The notes: generated by a model from the letters alone, not told the origin. 64,000 nucleotides of DNA from Bacteroidota bacterium (GCA_029564935.1 JAKQPD010000318.1:1-64000), one strand, 5' to 3'; shown: positions 43,973 through 53,512, counted from the first letter of the stretch. Numbers and translations: made by a program.

Positions 43973-44024
43973 TTAACCGCAAAGATTCCCTCGGCGAATG
44001 AAGGTGGCAGTACTTTGCGGTTAA
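43973..44024. repeat. 12-bp inverted repeat TTAACCGCAAAG
   Basis: TTAACCGCAAAG (43973-43984) pairs with CTTTGCGGTTAA (44013-44024) over a 28-base loop. It lies just after the symporter/small protein operon on the minus strand and may stop transcription before the aldolase gene. Confidence 0.6.
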
Positions 44025-44041
44025 AATCTGATTTATTTTAT

Positions 44042-44245
44042 TTATGCCTTTTTCTTCTTCCTCATTGCCATGAACAGCATAAAGAGTCCGAAGATAAGCA
44101 TTGTAATGCCCATTATTATATTGACATTAATGCCAAGCGATTTCTGATACAAACCGCTGTCCGATATTGTTGCAAAGCCGAAAATTGTTACCAATACTCC
44201 AAGTATTGTGAACATCAGTCCTATTGGATATCTTATATCTACCAT
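44042..44245 (-). CDS. Small membrane protein paired with the sodium symporter
   Basis: 67 residues with two membrane helices (about 7-27 and 41-62) and a basic C-terminus (MRKKKKA). It starts 12 bp after the symporter gene on the same strand. Small partner proteins next to solute:sodium symporters are known from other families, for example the two-component SSS transporters, but no homology is visible here; the partnership is inferred from position. Confidence 0.7.
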   Translation of the reverse strand: MVDIRYPIGLMFTILGVLVTIFGFATISDSGLYQKSLGINVNIIMGITMLIFGLFMLFMAMRKKKKA

Positions 44246-44257
44246 TTCTATTTCCTC

Positions 44258-45982
44258 CTACCAGAATATTATACTTAAAATTATACAAATTACACCAACG
44301 ATAACAGCAAGGCCTGCGGGACGTTTATGCCATGGCAGGTGTTCATCGCTGATACGTGGAGTAAGTGAATAAACCAGACCCGTCAGTTCCTTTTCAGTCT
44401 TCTTCTGTTTTGTCAGCAGGGTTAATCCCACAGTTACACTTGCAGCGACAGTAAATGCAAATATGGCGGTCCAGAAATTCTGAGCCATTTCGACAGGATA
44501 GTTATGTACAACTCCTAACCAGCCACCTTTGAAAAGGGTGTTTGCTCCTACCGGAGCTGTCAGACCATGATGTGTCAGTGCAACCAGAAATCCTAATAAT
44601 AGTCCGGTGAATGCCGCATGACCTGTGGTTCTCTTCCAGAACATTCCGAGGAAGATCACGGCAAACAGAGGAGCATTGATCATCGAGAAGATTGTCTGCA
44701 GGAAATCCATAATATTACCGAATTTACTTGCAATATAAGCTGAAGCTATACTAAGCAGAACCCCGACAACAGTTGCAACACGTCCGACATTAAGATAATG
44801 TTTATCGTCTGCTTCATGGTTATCAGTTCTCTTCCTTATGTAGCTTTGATAGATGTCATAAGTCCATACAGTATTAAATGCCGAAACATTACCAGCCATC
44901 CCGGACATGAATGATGCAAGCAGGGCGGTAATTCCCAGACCAAGCACACCAGCAGGCAGATACTGTTTCAGAAGCATTATGATCGTATAATCATATACAG
45001 GTTTCCCGGCAGAATCAAGAGGAAGGGTAAATCCCTTGCCCGGGTCATTCATAAGCACAATAGCTATGATACCTGGAACAATTATAAGGAAGGGGATGAA
45101 CATTTTTGGCAAGGCGCCGATCAGGGGGACTTTTCTTGCGGCAGAAATCGATTCGGCTGCGAAAGCACGCTGGACTATAAGAAAGTTTGTACACCAGTAT
45201 CCGAAGGAAAGAACAAATCCCAGTCCGAATAATATTCCGAACCACTCTACCCCCAGGGGATTGGCGGAGGCTTCTGCAGTATATTTCCAGGTTGTTACAA
45301 AAGTATCAGGGGCGTATCCGGCCGAAGAAGCTATTGGGGCCAGTCCTTCTTTAAGACCTGCCCATCCGCCGACATCTTTCAGACTTAGAAAAACAAGTGG
45401 CAGCAATCCGATCACAATGATGAAAAACTGAAGCACTTCGTTATAAATAGCTGAAGAAAGTCCGCCCAGGTAAGTATAAGCAAGAACGATCATTGCCGAA
45501 ACCCAGAGGCTTAAGTTAAAGTCCCATCCGAGAATCCTTTCGAGCAAAATTGCCAGGGCGTACATTGAAATTCCGGAAGCAAGGATAGTCATTACAGCAA
45601 ACAGGATTGCATTCAATGCCCTTGTTTTCTCATCGTACCTGAGCTTGAGGTACTCAGGCACTGACCGCGCTTTTGATCCGTAATAGAACGGCATCATAAA
45701 GAGGGCAAGGAAGATCATTGCCGGGATCGCTCCGATCCAGTAAAAATGGGTCGTCAGCATACCATACTTCATTCCCGACCCGGCCATCCCCATAACTTCA
45801 AGAGCGCCAAGGTTTGTAGAAATAAAAGCCAAACCTGCAACCCATGCAGGGATCGACCTGCCGGCTTCAAGAAATGCATTGGCATTCTTCATATATTTTC
45901 TCAGGAACCAGCCAATGCCGAGAACAAAAACAAAATAGATTATCATGATCGAATAATCTATCCAACTCATATCAACTTTCAT
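44258..45982 (-). CDS. Solute:sodium symporter (SSS family)
   Basis: 574 residues with about 14 membrane helices. The family's first-helix region reads FLEAGRSIPAWVAGLAFISTNLGALEVMG, including sodium-site residues of the vSGLT-like fold; later landmarks are YTYLGGLSSAIYNEVLQF, SFMSGMAGNVSAFNTVWTYDIYQ and FLQTIFSMINAPLFAVIFLGMFWKR. Close resemblance is to sugar transporters of the SGLT group, but the substrate is uncertain. It forms a unit with the small protein downstream, and shares a promoter region with the divergent truA gene. Confidence 0.93.
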   Translation of the reverse strand: MKVDMSWIDYSIMIIYFVFVLGIGWFLRKYMKNANAFLEAGRSIPAWVAGLAFISTNLGALEVMGMAGSGMKYGMLTTHFYWIGAIPAMIFLALFMMPFYYGSKARSVPEYLKLRYDEKTRALNAILFAVMTILASGISMYALAILLERILGWDFNLSLWVSAMIVLAYTYLGGLSSAIYNEVLQFFIIVIGLLPLVFLSLKDVGGWAGLKEGLAPIASSAGYAPDTFVTTWKYTAEASANPLGVEWFGILFGLGFVLSFGYWCTNFLIVQRAFAAESISAARKVPLIGALPKMFIPFLIIVPGIIAIVLMNDPGKGFTLPLDSAGKPVYDYTIIMLLKQYLPAGVLGLGITALLASFMSGMAGNVSAFNTVWTYDIYQSYIRKRTDNHEADDKHYLNVGRVATVVGVLLSIASAYIASKFGNIMDFLQTIFSMINAPLFAVIFLGMFWKRTTGHAAFTGLLLGFLVALTHHGLTAPVGANTLFKGGWLGVVHNYPVEMAQNFWTAIFAFTVAASVTVGLTLLTKQKKTEKELTGLVYSLTPRISDEHLPWHKRPAGLAVIVGVICIILSIIFW

Positions 45983-46165
45983 AGTCTAAGGATTTTTGAT
46001 TTTTATTCATATTTATTATATAGATTCTTCAAAGATTTATCATCGTTTCAGGGTTTAGTAAAAATACATTTTAAATCTGTTTTTAAAATGACCGGCTTAA
46101 TTAATTATCAGATTTTTTTAAAAATTTTTTTTTATCCTTGTAGAATTCTTTGCACAATACATCTG

Positions 46166-46978
46166 TTGAAGACAAGGTATTTCATATATATTTCCTTCAA
46201 AGGAACTTCTTATCACGGATGGCAGGTTCAGCCAAATTCGGTGACGATCCAGAAAATCCTTGATAATGCCCTTAGCACAGTGTTTAATGAAGAAATATCT
46301 GCGACCGGCGCCGGCAGGACTGATACCGGTGTACATGCACTGGTCTTTTGCGCACATTTTGACAGTAATTGCCAGGATCTGGCGGAAAATAAAAACCATA
46401 TTTTCAGGCTTAACAGATTCCTGCCGAAAGATATCTCGGTAACCGGGATTTACAAGGTCACAACTGAAGCACATGCGAGGTTCAGCGCTGTTTCAAGAAC
46501 ATACAAATATTATATATCAAGGATTAAAGATCCCTTTCTTGAAGATTCATCATGGTTCATTCATGGCAATATTGACATGAATATAATGAACAGAGCCTGT
46601 ATGATACTCATGAAATACTCTGATTTTACAAGCTTCAGCAGGCTTCACACTGACGTAAAGACTAACCTGTGTACAATTTATTCGGCAATCTGGGAAGAAA
46701 CTGACACTTCCCTGGTCTTTACAATCAAAGCCGACCGCTTCCTCAGGAATATGGTAAGAGCAATAGTGGGTACAATGACAGATGCCGGGACAGGAAAAAT
46801 AAGTCTGGAGGAATTCGAAAACATTATTCTGGCAAAGGACAGATGCAGGGCAGGACAATCAGCTCCTGCCAGGGGATTATTCCTTACAGATATTGAATAC
46901 CCCCCCGATATATTTATCAGAGCTCAGGATCATTCCAGATCTCCCATGACCGGTCAGCCTGGGAATGAAGCATTTTAA
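46166..46978 (+). CDS. truA: tRNA pseudouridine(38-40) synthase
   Basis: 270 residues from a TTG start at 46166, chosen because MKTRYFIYISFKGTSYHGWQ matches the family N-terminus and no ATG or GTG lies nearby; the open frame farther upstream is antisense to the symporter. The catalytic aspartate is in ATGAGRTDTGVHAL. Later motifs are FSAVSRTYKYYI and FLRNMVRAIVGTM. It modifies positions 38-40 of the anticodon arm. The last 20 codons run over the 3' end of the convergent aroE gene (62-bp overlap). Confidence 0.92.
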   Translation: MKTRYFIYISFKGTSYHGWQVQPNSVTIQKILDNALSTVFNEEISATGAGRTDTGVHALVFCAHFDSNCQDLAENKNHIFRLNRFLPKDISVTGIYKVTTEAHARFSAVSRTYKYYISRIKDPFLEDSSWFIHGNIDMNIMNRACMILMKYSDFTSFSRLHTDVKTNLCTIYSAIWEETDTSLVFTIKADRFLRNMVRAIVGTMTDAGTGKISLEEFENIILAKDRCRAGQSAPARGLFLTDIEYPPDIFIRAQDHSRSPMTGQPGNEAF

Positions 46979-47669
46979 GCCCGGTAATAATTGTGCACCC
47001 CCTCTCCTTTCCGGCTTTCAGAAAAGATGTGTATTCGGGATTATAAACAAAATCGAAAATGATATGTTTCTCATTTAAAAGTTTAAAATCAATATCGGGT
47101 CTTGTTGAAATATCTGGGTACATGCCAAGCGGAGTTGTATTAATGATCAGATCGGTATTTCTATAATGATCCTCTGTCAGATCGCTGTAAGACAGGATGT
47201 CTCCTTTTCGCATTCGTGATACGAAAGTGACATTCAATCCAATTTGCCTCATCGTCCAGGCTGCTGCCTTCGAGCTTCCTCCGGTACCCAGAATAAGTAC
47301 ATTTCTTATATTACCCTTCAGATAAGGTAAAAGTGAGTCTCTGATACCCGTTACATCAGTATTATAGCCATAAACCTCAATATCATTCCCTGTCCTCCTG
47401 AATTTTAACACATTGGCTGCACCTATTTCATCGACTGAAGGTTCCGTCACATCGACATATTTCAGTACTGCGGTCTTATGAGGAATTGTGACATTCAGCC
47501 CGTACAGTTCCGGATTGCCAGCAACAAGTCCGGGTAACAATTCAATGTGCTTAAGCGGGTAATTGTCATATAAACAGTCATTTATATTTTCCCGCGAGAA
47601 TTTTTCAGCAAAGTATTTTTGTGAGAAAGAATGACCGAGAGGATATCCGATAAGTCCGAATTTTCTCAT
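46917..47669 (-). CDS. aroE: Shikimate dehydrogenase
   Basis: 250 residues. Shikimate is bound by GYPLGHSFSQ and the catalytic lysine is in TIPHKTAVLKY; the NADP domain begins with LILGTGGSSKAAAWTM. It reduces 3-dehydroshikimate in aromatic amino-acid synthesis. It is downstream of the phosphosulfolactate synthase homologue (45 bp) and convergent with truA. Slightly shorter than the E. coli enzyme (272). Confidence 0.95.
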   Translation of the reverse strand: MRKFGLIGYPLGHSFSQKYFAEKFSRENINDCLYDNYPLKHIELLPGLVAGNPELYGLNVTIPHKTAVLKYVDVTEPSVDEIGAANVLKFRRTGNDIEVYGYNTDVTGIRDSLLPYLKGNIRNVLILGTGGSSKAAAWTMRQIGLNVTFVSRMRKGDILSYSDLTEDHYRNTDLIINTTPLGMYPDISTRPDIDFKLLNEKHIIFDFVYNPEYTSFLKAGKERGCTIITGLKMLHSQADRSWEIWNDPEL

Positions 47670-47714
47670 ATTAAATAAGGTGTAAGGAAATTACTGATTT
47701 CCTTAAGGTCGTTA

Positions 47715-48491
47715 TCAATTGTTTTTCAGTTCATCAGGAAGAAACTGGAAGAAAGTATCTCCCCTCAGGCCGAGTCTGAGTGATTCCAGAGGAATTATCT
47801 CATTTGGGGCTATATTGCCGAGGTTCACATTTGCCCCGAAATGTTTTATGAACCATGCCTGCTGGGATTTCAGGGGGGCCTCCCAGATTACGTTTTCAAG
47901 CTTCACGTGTTCGGAAATTGCACCAATGATCTTATTATTTATTGATCCGTCTTCGTTGTAAATACCTGTTGTTCCTGATTCCCTGGCTTCGGCAATTACC
48001 TTTGATGATCCGGCATCCAGCTCGGCTTTCATCATTGCAACCCACTGATCAGGTGTATAAACAACCTCTTTCTTCTTTGAACCCACCTCTGATATTACTT
48101 TCCCGCGGCGGGCAAGTGTCCGGATATATTCCAGCTTTCTGGAATGATCAATATCATATGAGCCGTCAGACACTTCAACTAACTCAATATCATTACTGTC
48201 GAGAAATTCAATGAATTCTCTGAACATATTACGGATAATAAAGGCTTCGAAAAGTGTACCACCGAAATAGGGTATGACCCCTTGTTTTTTATAGATTTCA
48301 ATCTTCTTTTCAAATCCAGGGGTAATAAGTGATGTACCGAACCCAAGCTTGACAAAATCAGTGTATTCACTGCCGACCGACATGAAATCTTCAGCTTCCC
48401 TGATGCTTAAGCCCTTATCCATTACCATTGTGAGGCCGGAATTCCGTGGTTTCAACGGACGTTCCGGTAGAAATGGAAGAACAGTTTTCAT
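47715..48491 (-). CDS. comA: Phosphosulfolactate synthase homologue (ComA family)
   Basis: 258 residues from ATG 48491 (MKTVLPFLPERPLKPRNSG); an upstream ATG at 48521 would add ten residues. ComA adds sulfite to phosphoenolpyruvate to give phosphosulfolactate, first known from archaeal coenzyme M synthesis. Family features include LTMVMDKGLSIREAEDF, DFVKLGFGTSLI, PYFGGTLFEAF, VEVSDGSYDI, VISEVGSKKKE and EARESGTTGIYNEDG, all well preserved. Bacteria lack coenzyme M as a rule; in Bacteroidota the product may feed sulfolactate, cysteate or sulfonolipid synthesis, which is inference. No comB or comC gene is in the window. Confidence 0.88.
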   Translation of the reverse strand: MKTVLPFLPERPLKPRNSGLTMVMDKGLSIREAEDFMSVGSEYTDFVKLGFGTSLITPGFEKKIEIYKKQGVIPYFGGTLFEAFIIRNMFREFIEFLDSNDIELVEVSDGSYDIDHSRKLEYIRTLARRGKVISEVGSKKKEVVYTPDQWVAMMKAELDAGSSKVIAEARESGTTGIYNEDGSINNKIIGAISEHVKLENVIWEAPLKSQQAWFIKHFGANVNLGNIAPNEIIPLESLRLGLRGDTFFQFLPDELKNN

Positions 48492-48539
48492 AGTTAAGTT
48501 TAGATTATTGTGATTTTCCAAGATAAGAAATTTTCTTTC

Positions 48540-49952
48540 TCAGATAAGATTATTCTTTCTCAGAAGCTTGTTTATCTTTCTTGTGCTGAGTTTAAGAGGA
48601 AATATTTCCTTAAACTCTCTGAACATTTCAGTGTCGAGTCCGACCCCTAAAGAAAGATGCCTGAAAGAATCTTCACGGTCACCATTATAAAGATAGAACA
48701 AGGCAAGCAGATAATTTATTCCCGGCAGATCACCGGTAACCCGGTAAGCATGTTCAAGATAAGGTATTGCTCTGGATATTAATTTTTCCCTGAGGACTAT
48801 CTTTCCCAGATCGATCCAGACTTCATCATAATATGCATCAATTTTCAGAGCTTCCCTGAAACAGCTGAGTGCAGCTTTCACTTCTCCTTTAATATAATGA
48901 GCTTTCCCCAGAAGGTACCAGTATTCGGGATTTTCATCATCGAGTCTTACGGCTTTCCTGAAGTATATAAGGCTGTCATCGGCATTCCCGGCATTGTATT
49001 CAATGACCCCGAGCCCGAACCATGCATCCGAATATTCCGGTTCCAGTTCAATCGCATCGTGGAAGTATTTGCCCGCCAGTTCAATATCATCGGTCTTTTC
49101 ATAACATTCAGCGAGATATGTCATGGCTTCATAACTATCAGGCTCATGTTCAAGATACTCGTGATAAACAGGGATAGCCTCAGTATACCTTTCAAGATTG
49201 CTCAGAATATTTGCTTTGTTGAATACTGCAAAAGTATTAAGTGAGTTTATGGCAAGGGCAAAGTCATATGCTTCAAGCGCCTTGTCATATTCCTCCATTT
49301 TATTATAAATGATCCCCAGATTATACCATGCACTGTCGGAAAATGGCTCTTCCTCGAGGTATTTATTATAATAGAAAATGCTTTCACTGTATTTCTCCAC
49401 CTTTTCATAAGCATATGCCAGGTCATACAAATGTGCCTTATAATTGGGTTCCATCCCGATAAGCCTTATAAGGTAGGGGATCAGGTATTCATAGTAATTA
49501 AGGTTCTGTAATACAGATACTACTGCAAACAGTATGTTTCCTGTTTCCTCCGAATCAAGTGTAAGGGCATAATCAAATATCTTCTTTGCACCCTGGATGT
49601 CTCCCAGAATACCAAGGGCGGTTCCCTTTGCAATAAAAATTTCATGATTTCCCGGTTCGAGATTTTCGAGGTTCCTGAGGATACTGAGAGCTTCAACTGC
49701 ACGTCCTTTATCAATCAGTACCCTGGCTTTTCGCACCTGGATCGATACCGAATTTGGATGCTGTTGTGTAGCCAGTGCCGCTGCTTCAAAGGCCTTGGGG
49801 GAATTATTGCTCTCTATATAATAATCTATTATCGATTCGAACTCAACAACATCAAAGAAATACTTCTCATTATTTCTTTTCATCCTTTCAAATTTCTGAA
49901 CAGCCTGCCTGATTTCTTCCTCCAACGAATATTTGAATTTATCCTCTTCCAT
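48540..49952 (-). CDS. Tetratricopeptide repeat protein
   Basis: 470 residues from ATG 49952 (MEEDKFKYSLEEEIRQAVQKFERM); an in-frame ATG at 49973 adds seven. No signal peptide, so cytoplasmic. From about residue 60 to 440 there are 11-12 TPR units with the usual YNLGIIYNKMEEYDKALEAYDFALAI pattern. No catalytic domain. It is a protein-protein scaffold, conserved in Bacteroidota, with no defined role. It is followed 48 bp later by the comA homologue and may be co-transcribed with comA-aroE. Confidence 0.88.
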   Translation of the reverse strand: MEEDKFKYSLEEEIRQAVQKFERMKRNNEKYFFDVVEFESIIDYYIESNNSPKAFEAAALATQQHPNSVSIQVRKARVLIDKGRAVEALSILRNLENLEPGNHEIFIAKGTALGILGDIQGAKKIFDYALTLDSEETGNILFAVVSVLQNLNYYEYLIPYLIRLIGMEPNYKAHLYDLAYAYEKVEKYSESIFYYNKYLEEEPFSDSAWYNLGIIYNKMEEYDKALEAYDFALAINSLNTFAVFNKANILSNLERYTEAIPVYHEYLEHEPDSYEAMTYLAECYEKTDDIELAGKYFHDAIELEPEYSDAWFGLGVIEYNAGNADDSLIYFRKAVRLDDENPEYWYLLGKAHYIKGEVKAALSCFREALKIDAYYDEVWIDLGKIVLREKLISRAIPYLEHAYRVTGDLPGINYLLALFYLYNGDREDSFRHLSLGVGLDTEMFREFKEIFPLKLSTRKINKLLRKNNLI

Positions 49953-49973
49953 CTCCAAGCGGTAAAAACACAA

Positions 49974-50281
49974 AATTAGTATTATTTCTGTTCAGGATCA
50001 GTTCACAATAATTCAATTATTAACAATTTAATGTTTTTTCAAACTACTCTGTCCCAGTGTAATAAAAAATAAATCACATTTTTATTGTTTTTTTAATCCA
50101 ACTGACGCAACCCAGGAGGCTTTTTTTTCATCTTCCGGATATAAAACAAATACTATTACCCTATACCCAATTTTACCCTTGAATTAACCTAAAATTCAAC
50201 CTCAGAAAGACCGGGCGACAACCCGGTTTTTCTATTTGCCTGGTTTTTTATATCTTTACAACTGTTTCATTTATCTGCAAT
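49974..50281. other. Intergenic region between divergent genes, with an orphan terminator
   Basis: About 310 bp without a gene. It contains CCCAGGAGGC followed by eight T (50110-50128) and the hairpin-plus-T-run at 50210-50231, both in plus orientation although no plus gene precedes them. Confidence 0.45.
50210..50231 (+). terminator. Intrinsic terminator without an upstream plus-strand gene
   Basis: ACCGGG (50210-50215) pairs with CCCGGT (50222-50227) around CGACAA, and five T follow (50227-50231). It lies 50 bp before the lipoprotein gene, so it could attenuate that gene's leader or end a small RNA. Confidence 0.6.
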
Positions 50282-51292
50282 ATGAACCAACTGTCTGTAA
50301 AATCCTTCAGGATATTAATCCTGTTTTTATCATTAATGATATTAAACGTATTTTCCTGTAAAAAGGATGATAATCCGATTAAATTTCCCAGGGGGACTTT
50401 TCCGGATTCGACAATAATACTGACCGGAATAAACTCCCAGTACGATGATTATAACATGGACCTGCACCAATTACTTGATTATGCTCTTATTATCTTTTCG
50501 AGTAATAGAATAAGTACCGGGGAGCATTTTGATCTGGTACAGGGTGTTATCTCATATTTTTTCAACCAGACGACCGGAGATTTCGGAGTTGAAAGTGAAA
50601 TGACCCAGAATGCTTTTATTACAAAACTGATCAGTGCTGCCAATACGGATGGTGATGATCTGGGACCTTATACACTTTTCAGTCCGGCTGACGGATATGA
50701 ATATCTGCTGTATTCATCCCAAAGCGCCGAAGGCGATCTGGATTTTAATTACCTCAGGAATCAGCCTGTCACAGGTGCCAGTCAGCCTGCAATCCTCGGA
50801 CCCTATCCTGTTAAGTTACTTAATACCGGTTCTGATGATGCATATATAAGTTTCGACACAAATCAGGACAGCGTGTACTTTTCCTCCGACACTGAAGGCA
50901 ACTTTGATATTTATATAAAAACAAGGCCTGCAGAAACAACTATAAGTGAATGGTTTGACGGGGATTATTCAGCTTCACAGAAGGCTGACAGCATAAACAG
51001 TTCAGGAAATGACAAATGTCCGTTCGTTTTCAGAAAGTACCTGGTTTTTGCCTCTGACAGGCCGGGAGGATTTGGAGGATTTGATCTTTATTATTCGGTA
51101 TTTCGAAAAGGCAAGTGGAGTTCACCGGTCAATTTTGGTCCGGATATCAATACAACTGATAATGAATATCGCCCGGTCCTCGGGTCCCAGGAAGATTTCA
51201 CGAACAACTTTATGATCTTTTCATCTGATCGTCCGGGAGGGAAAGGAAGATTTGACCTTTACATGAGAGGGATCACCTTCCCTGAAAGGTGA
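50282..51292 (+). CDS. PD40 beta-propeller lipoprotein
   Basis: 336 residues. Lipobox LMILNVFSC with Cys at about 26 followed by KKDDNP, a surface-type charge pattern. WD40-like PD40 units are seen at VYFSSDTEGNFDIYI, LVFASDRPGGFGGFDLYYS and MIFSSDRPGGKGRFDLYMR, i.e. a partial propeller (about four blades). Such proteins bind partners at the outer membrane, for example peptidoglycan-linked OmpA proteins, but no OmpA domain is fused here. Its stop codon directly abuts that of folD. Confidence 0.85.
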   Translation: MNQLSVKSFRILILFLSLMILNVFSCKKDDNPIKFPRGTFPDSTIILTGINSQYDDYNMDLHQLLDYALIIFSSNRISTGEHFDLVQGVISYFFNQTTGDFGVESEMTQNAFITKLISAANTDGDDLGPYTLFSPADGYEYLLYSSQSAEGDLDFNYLRNQPVTGASQPAILGPYPVKLLNTGSDDAYISFDTNQDSVYFSSDTEGNFDIYIKTRPAETTISEWFDGDYSASQKADSINSSGNDKCPFVFRKYLVFASDRPGGFGGFDLYYSVFRKGKWSSPVNFGPDINTTDNEYRPVLGSQEDFTNNFMIFSSDRPGGKGRFDLYMRGITFPER

Positions 51293-51294
51293 TC
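51271..51294. terminator. Hairpin over the abutting stop codons of the PD40 gene and folD
   Basis: GATCACCTT (51271-51279) pairs with AAGGTGATC (51286-51294) across a 6-base loop. It contains both stop codons, and could serve as a bidirectional terminator, though the following T content is low. Confidence 0.4.
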
Positions 51295-52174
51295 AGATCC
51301 TTTTATCCCGGTTTTTTGCTGCGTGAAGAGTATTTTTAAGAAGCGACACACGTGTCATAGGTCCTACACCTCCAGGTACAGGTGTGATATATGAACATTT
51401 AGGGGCCACATTTTGAAAGTCCACATCTCCCGCCAGTTTCCATCCGTTTTTTGATCCGGGAGCTTCTATTCTTGTCGTTCCCACATCAATAACCACTGCG
51501 CCTTCTTTCACCATATCGGCTTTGACAAATCCGGGAGAGCCGATGGCAGCTATAATTATATCGGCCGATCTGACAATATCTTTCAGGTTGGCTGACCTGC
51601 TGTGCAGCACAGTAACAGTAGCATCCATTCCTTTTGCCGACAGAAGGATACTGACGGGTCGTCCCACAATGTTGCTGCGTCCGATGACAACACAATGCCG
51701 TCCTGATGTTTCAATATTATATCGTTTTATAAGTTCAGTTATCCCGTAAGGTGTAGCGGGAAGATATCCCGGCAATCCTAAAACCATTCTGCCGATGTTA
51801 ACCGGATGGAATCCATCTGCGTCCTTTAACGGATCGATGGCTTCAATAACCCTGTCATCTGAAATATGCTTTGGCAGCGGAAGCTGGACAATGAAGCCAT
51901 CAATATCTTCATTGTCATTAAGTTCTCCGATCTTTGCAAGCAATTCCTTTTCGGGTGTTTTTTCGTCAAGTCTGATGAGAGTTGAACGGAATCCCACTTC
52001 CCCGCAATCATTCACCTTATTGTTAACATATGTTTCACTTGAGGGGCTATTGCCAACAAGTACAGCGGCAAGGTGAGGTATTTTACCGCCTTTTTTTCTT
52101 ATTACGCTTACTTCATCTGCTATTTCCCTCTTTATTTCAGAGGCTGTTTTTCTGCCGTCGATAAGTGTATACAT
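51293..52174 (-). CDS. folD: Methylenetetrahydrofolate dehydrogenase / cyclohydrolase
   Basis: 293 residues. The catalytic [14 protein letters not shown] (lysine about 54) and [12 protein letters not shown] match the family, as do [13 protein letters not shown] and [13 protein letters not shown]. The usual PCTP motif reads PATP (YLPATPYGI). It interconverts methylene-, methenyl- and formyl-tetrahydrofolate. It follows ffh by 18 bp on the same strand. Confidence 0.96.
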   Translation of the reverse strand: MYTLIDGRKTASEIKREIADEVSVIRKKGGKIPHLAAVLVGNSPSSETYVNNKVNDCGEVGFRSTLIRLDEKTPEKELLAKIGELNDNEDIDGFIVQLPLPKHISDDRVIEAIDPLKDADGFHPVNIGRMVLGLPGYLPATPYGITELIKRYNIETSGRHCVVIGRSNIVGRPVSILLSAKGMDATVTVLHSRSANLKDIVRSADIIIAAIGSPGFVKADMVKEGAVVIDVGTTRIEAPGSKNGWKLAGDVDFQNVAPKCSYITPVPGGVGPMTRVSLLKNTLHAAKNRDKRI

Positions 52175-52192
52175 ACTATCTGGATGGATTGA

Positions 52193-53512
52193 TTATTTTC
52201 TTCCCATCAACCGTGCCGGGTTTCCACCCTTTGAGATCATCTTCATCATCCGGCGTGTTTCGTCGAATTGTTTTACAAGCTTATTTACTTCCTGAATTGA
52301 TGTGCCGCTGCCTGAAGCAATACGTTTCCGGCGGCTGCCGTTCAGAATAACAGGATTTGACCTTTCGTCAGGAGTCATGCTCCTGATTATAGCTTCGATG
52401 CTTTTAAATGCATTGTCATCAATGTCCAGATCCTTAACAGCCTTTCCCACTCCGGGGATCATGGCCATAAGGTCTTTCACATTACCCATCTTTTTTATCT
52501 GCTGTATCTGGCTTATAAAATCATTAAAATCGAACTGATCTTTGGCAATCTTTTTCTGGAGCTTCCTGGCTTCTTCTGTATCATATTGTTCCTGTGCTAT
52601 TTCAACAAGTGATACTATATCTCCCATGCCAAGTATCCTGTCAGCCATACGGGCAGGATAAAAGATATCCATTGCATCCATTTTCTCGCCCGAGCTTACG
52701 AACTTAACAGGTTTGTTGACCACCGATCTGATTGAAAGAGCAGCACCACCCCTTGTATCGCCATCTAGTTTGGTAAGAACAACGCCATTAAAATCGAGAC
52801 GGTCGTTAAACTCTTTTGCTGTATTCACGGCATCCTGACCTGTCATGGCATCGACAACGAACAGTATCTCATGCGGATTCACAGCTTCCTTGATTGAAGA
52901 AATCTCATTCATCATTTCTTCATCGACTGCAAGACGACCGGCCGTATCGATTATCACTACATCGTGGCCTTTCAGCTTTGCCTCCCTCACAGCATTCCTG
53001 GCAATCTGAACCGGACTAGTGTCAGCTTCCCCGGTAAACACTGGCACCTCAATCTGAGATCCTATTATTTTTAGCTGGTCAATTGCAGCCGGACGATAAA
53101 TGTCACCTGCGACAAGCAAAGGATTCTTGCTTCTTTTTGTCTTAACCCATTTTGCCAGCTTACCGCTGAATGTCGTTTTTCCCGAACCTTGTAAACCTGC
53201 TATAAGGATCACCGATGGATTGATACGGATATTAATATCAGTCTTGTCACCGCCCATTAACTGAGTCAGTTCGTCATGGACGATCTTTATCATCATCTGC
53301 GACGGATTGACAGCCCTGAGAACCTCCTGTCCCAGGGCTTTTGCCTTTACTGTATCTGTAAACTGCTTGGCTATCTTAAAGTTCACATCAGCGTCAAGCA
53401 GGGCTCTTCTCACTTCCTTAAGTGTTTCGGCAACATTTATCTCGGAAATCCTTCCCTGTCCTTTCAGAATCTTAAACGATCGTTCAAGCCGTTCACTTAG
53501 ATTTTCAAACAT
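52193..53512 (-). CDS. ffh: Signal recognition particle protein (SRP54)
   Basis: 439 residues: N domain (1-90), GTPase G domain with GLQGSGKTTFSGKLA, DTAGRLAVDEEMM and TKLDGDTRGGAALS, and a methionine-rich M domain (about 320-439) that binds signal sequences and SRP RNA. It targets membrane proteins to the translocon. Slightly shorter than E. coli Ffh (453). The gene precedes folD; the SRP RNA is not in the window. Confidence 0.97.
   Translation of the reverse strand: MFENLSERLERSFKILKGQGRISEINVAETLKEVRRALLDADVNFKIAKQFTDTVKAKALGQEVLRAVNPSQMMIKIVHDELTQLMGGDKTDINIRINPSVILIAGLQGSGKTTFSGKLAKWVKTKRSKNPLLVAGDIYRPAAIDQLKIIGSQIEVPVFTGEADTSPVQIARNAVREAKLKGHDVVIIDTAGRLAVDEEMMNEISSIKEAVNPHEILFVVDAMTGQDAVNTAKEFNDRLDFNGVVLTKLDGDTRGGAALSIRSVVNKPVKFVSSGEKMDAMDIFYPARMADRILGMGDIVSLVEIAQEQYDTEEARKLQKKIAKDQFDFNDFISQIQQIKKMGNVKDLMAMIPGVGKAVKDLDIDDNAFKSIEAIIRSMTPDERSNPVILNGSRRKRIASGSGTSIQEVNKLVKQFDETRRMMKMISKGGNPARLMGRK

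Noticed and set aside
45746..46165. A 140-codon N-terminal extension of TruA
   Set aside because: It is antisense to the symporter gene and then crosses the promoter region. TruA homology begins at the TTG at 46166.
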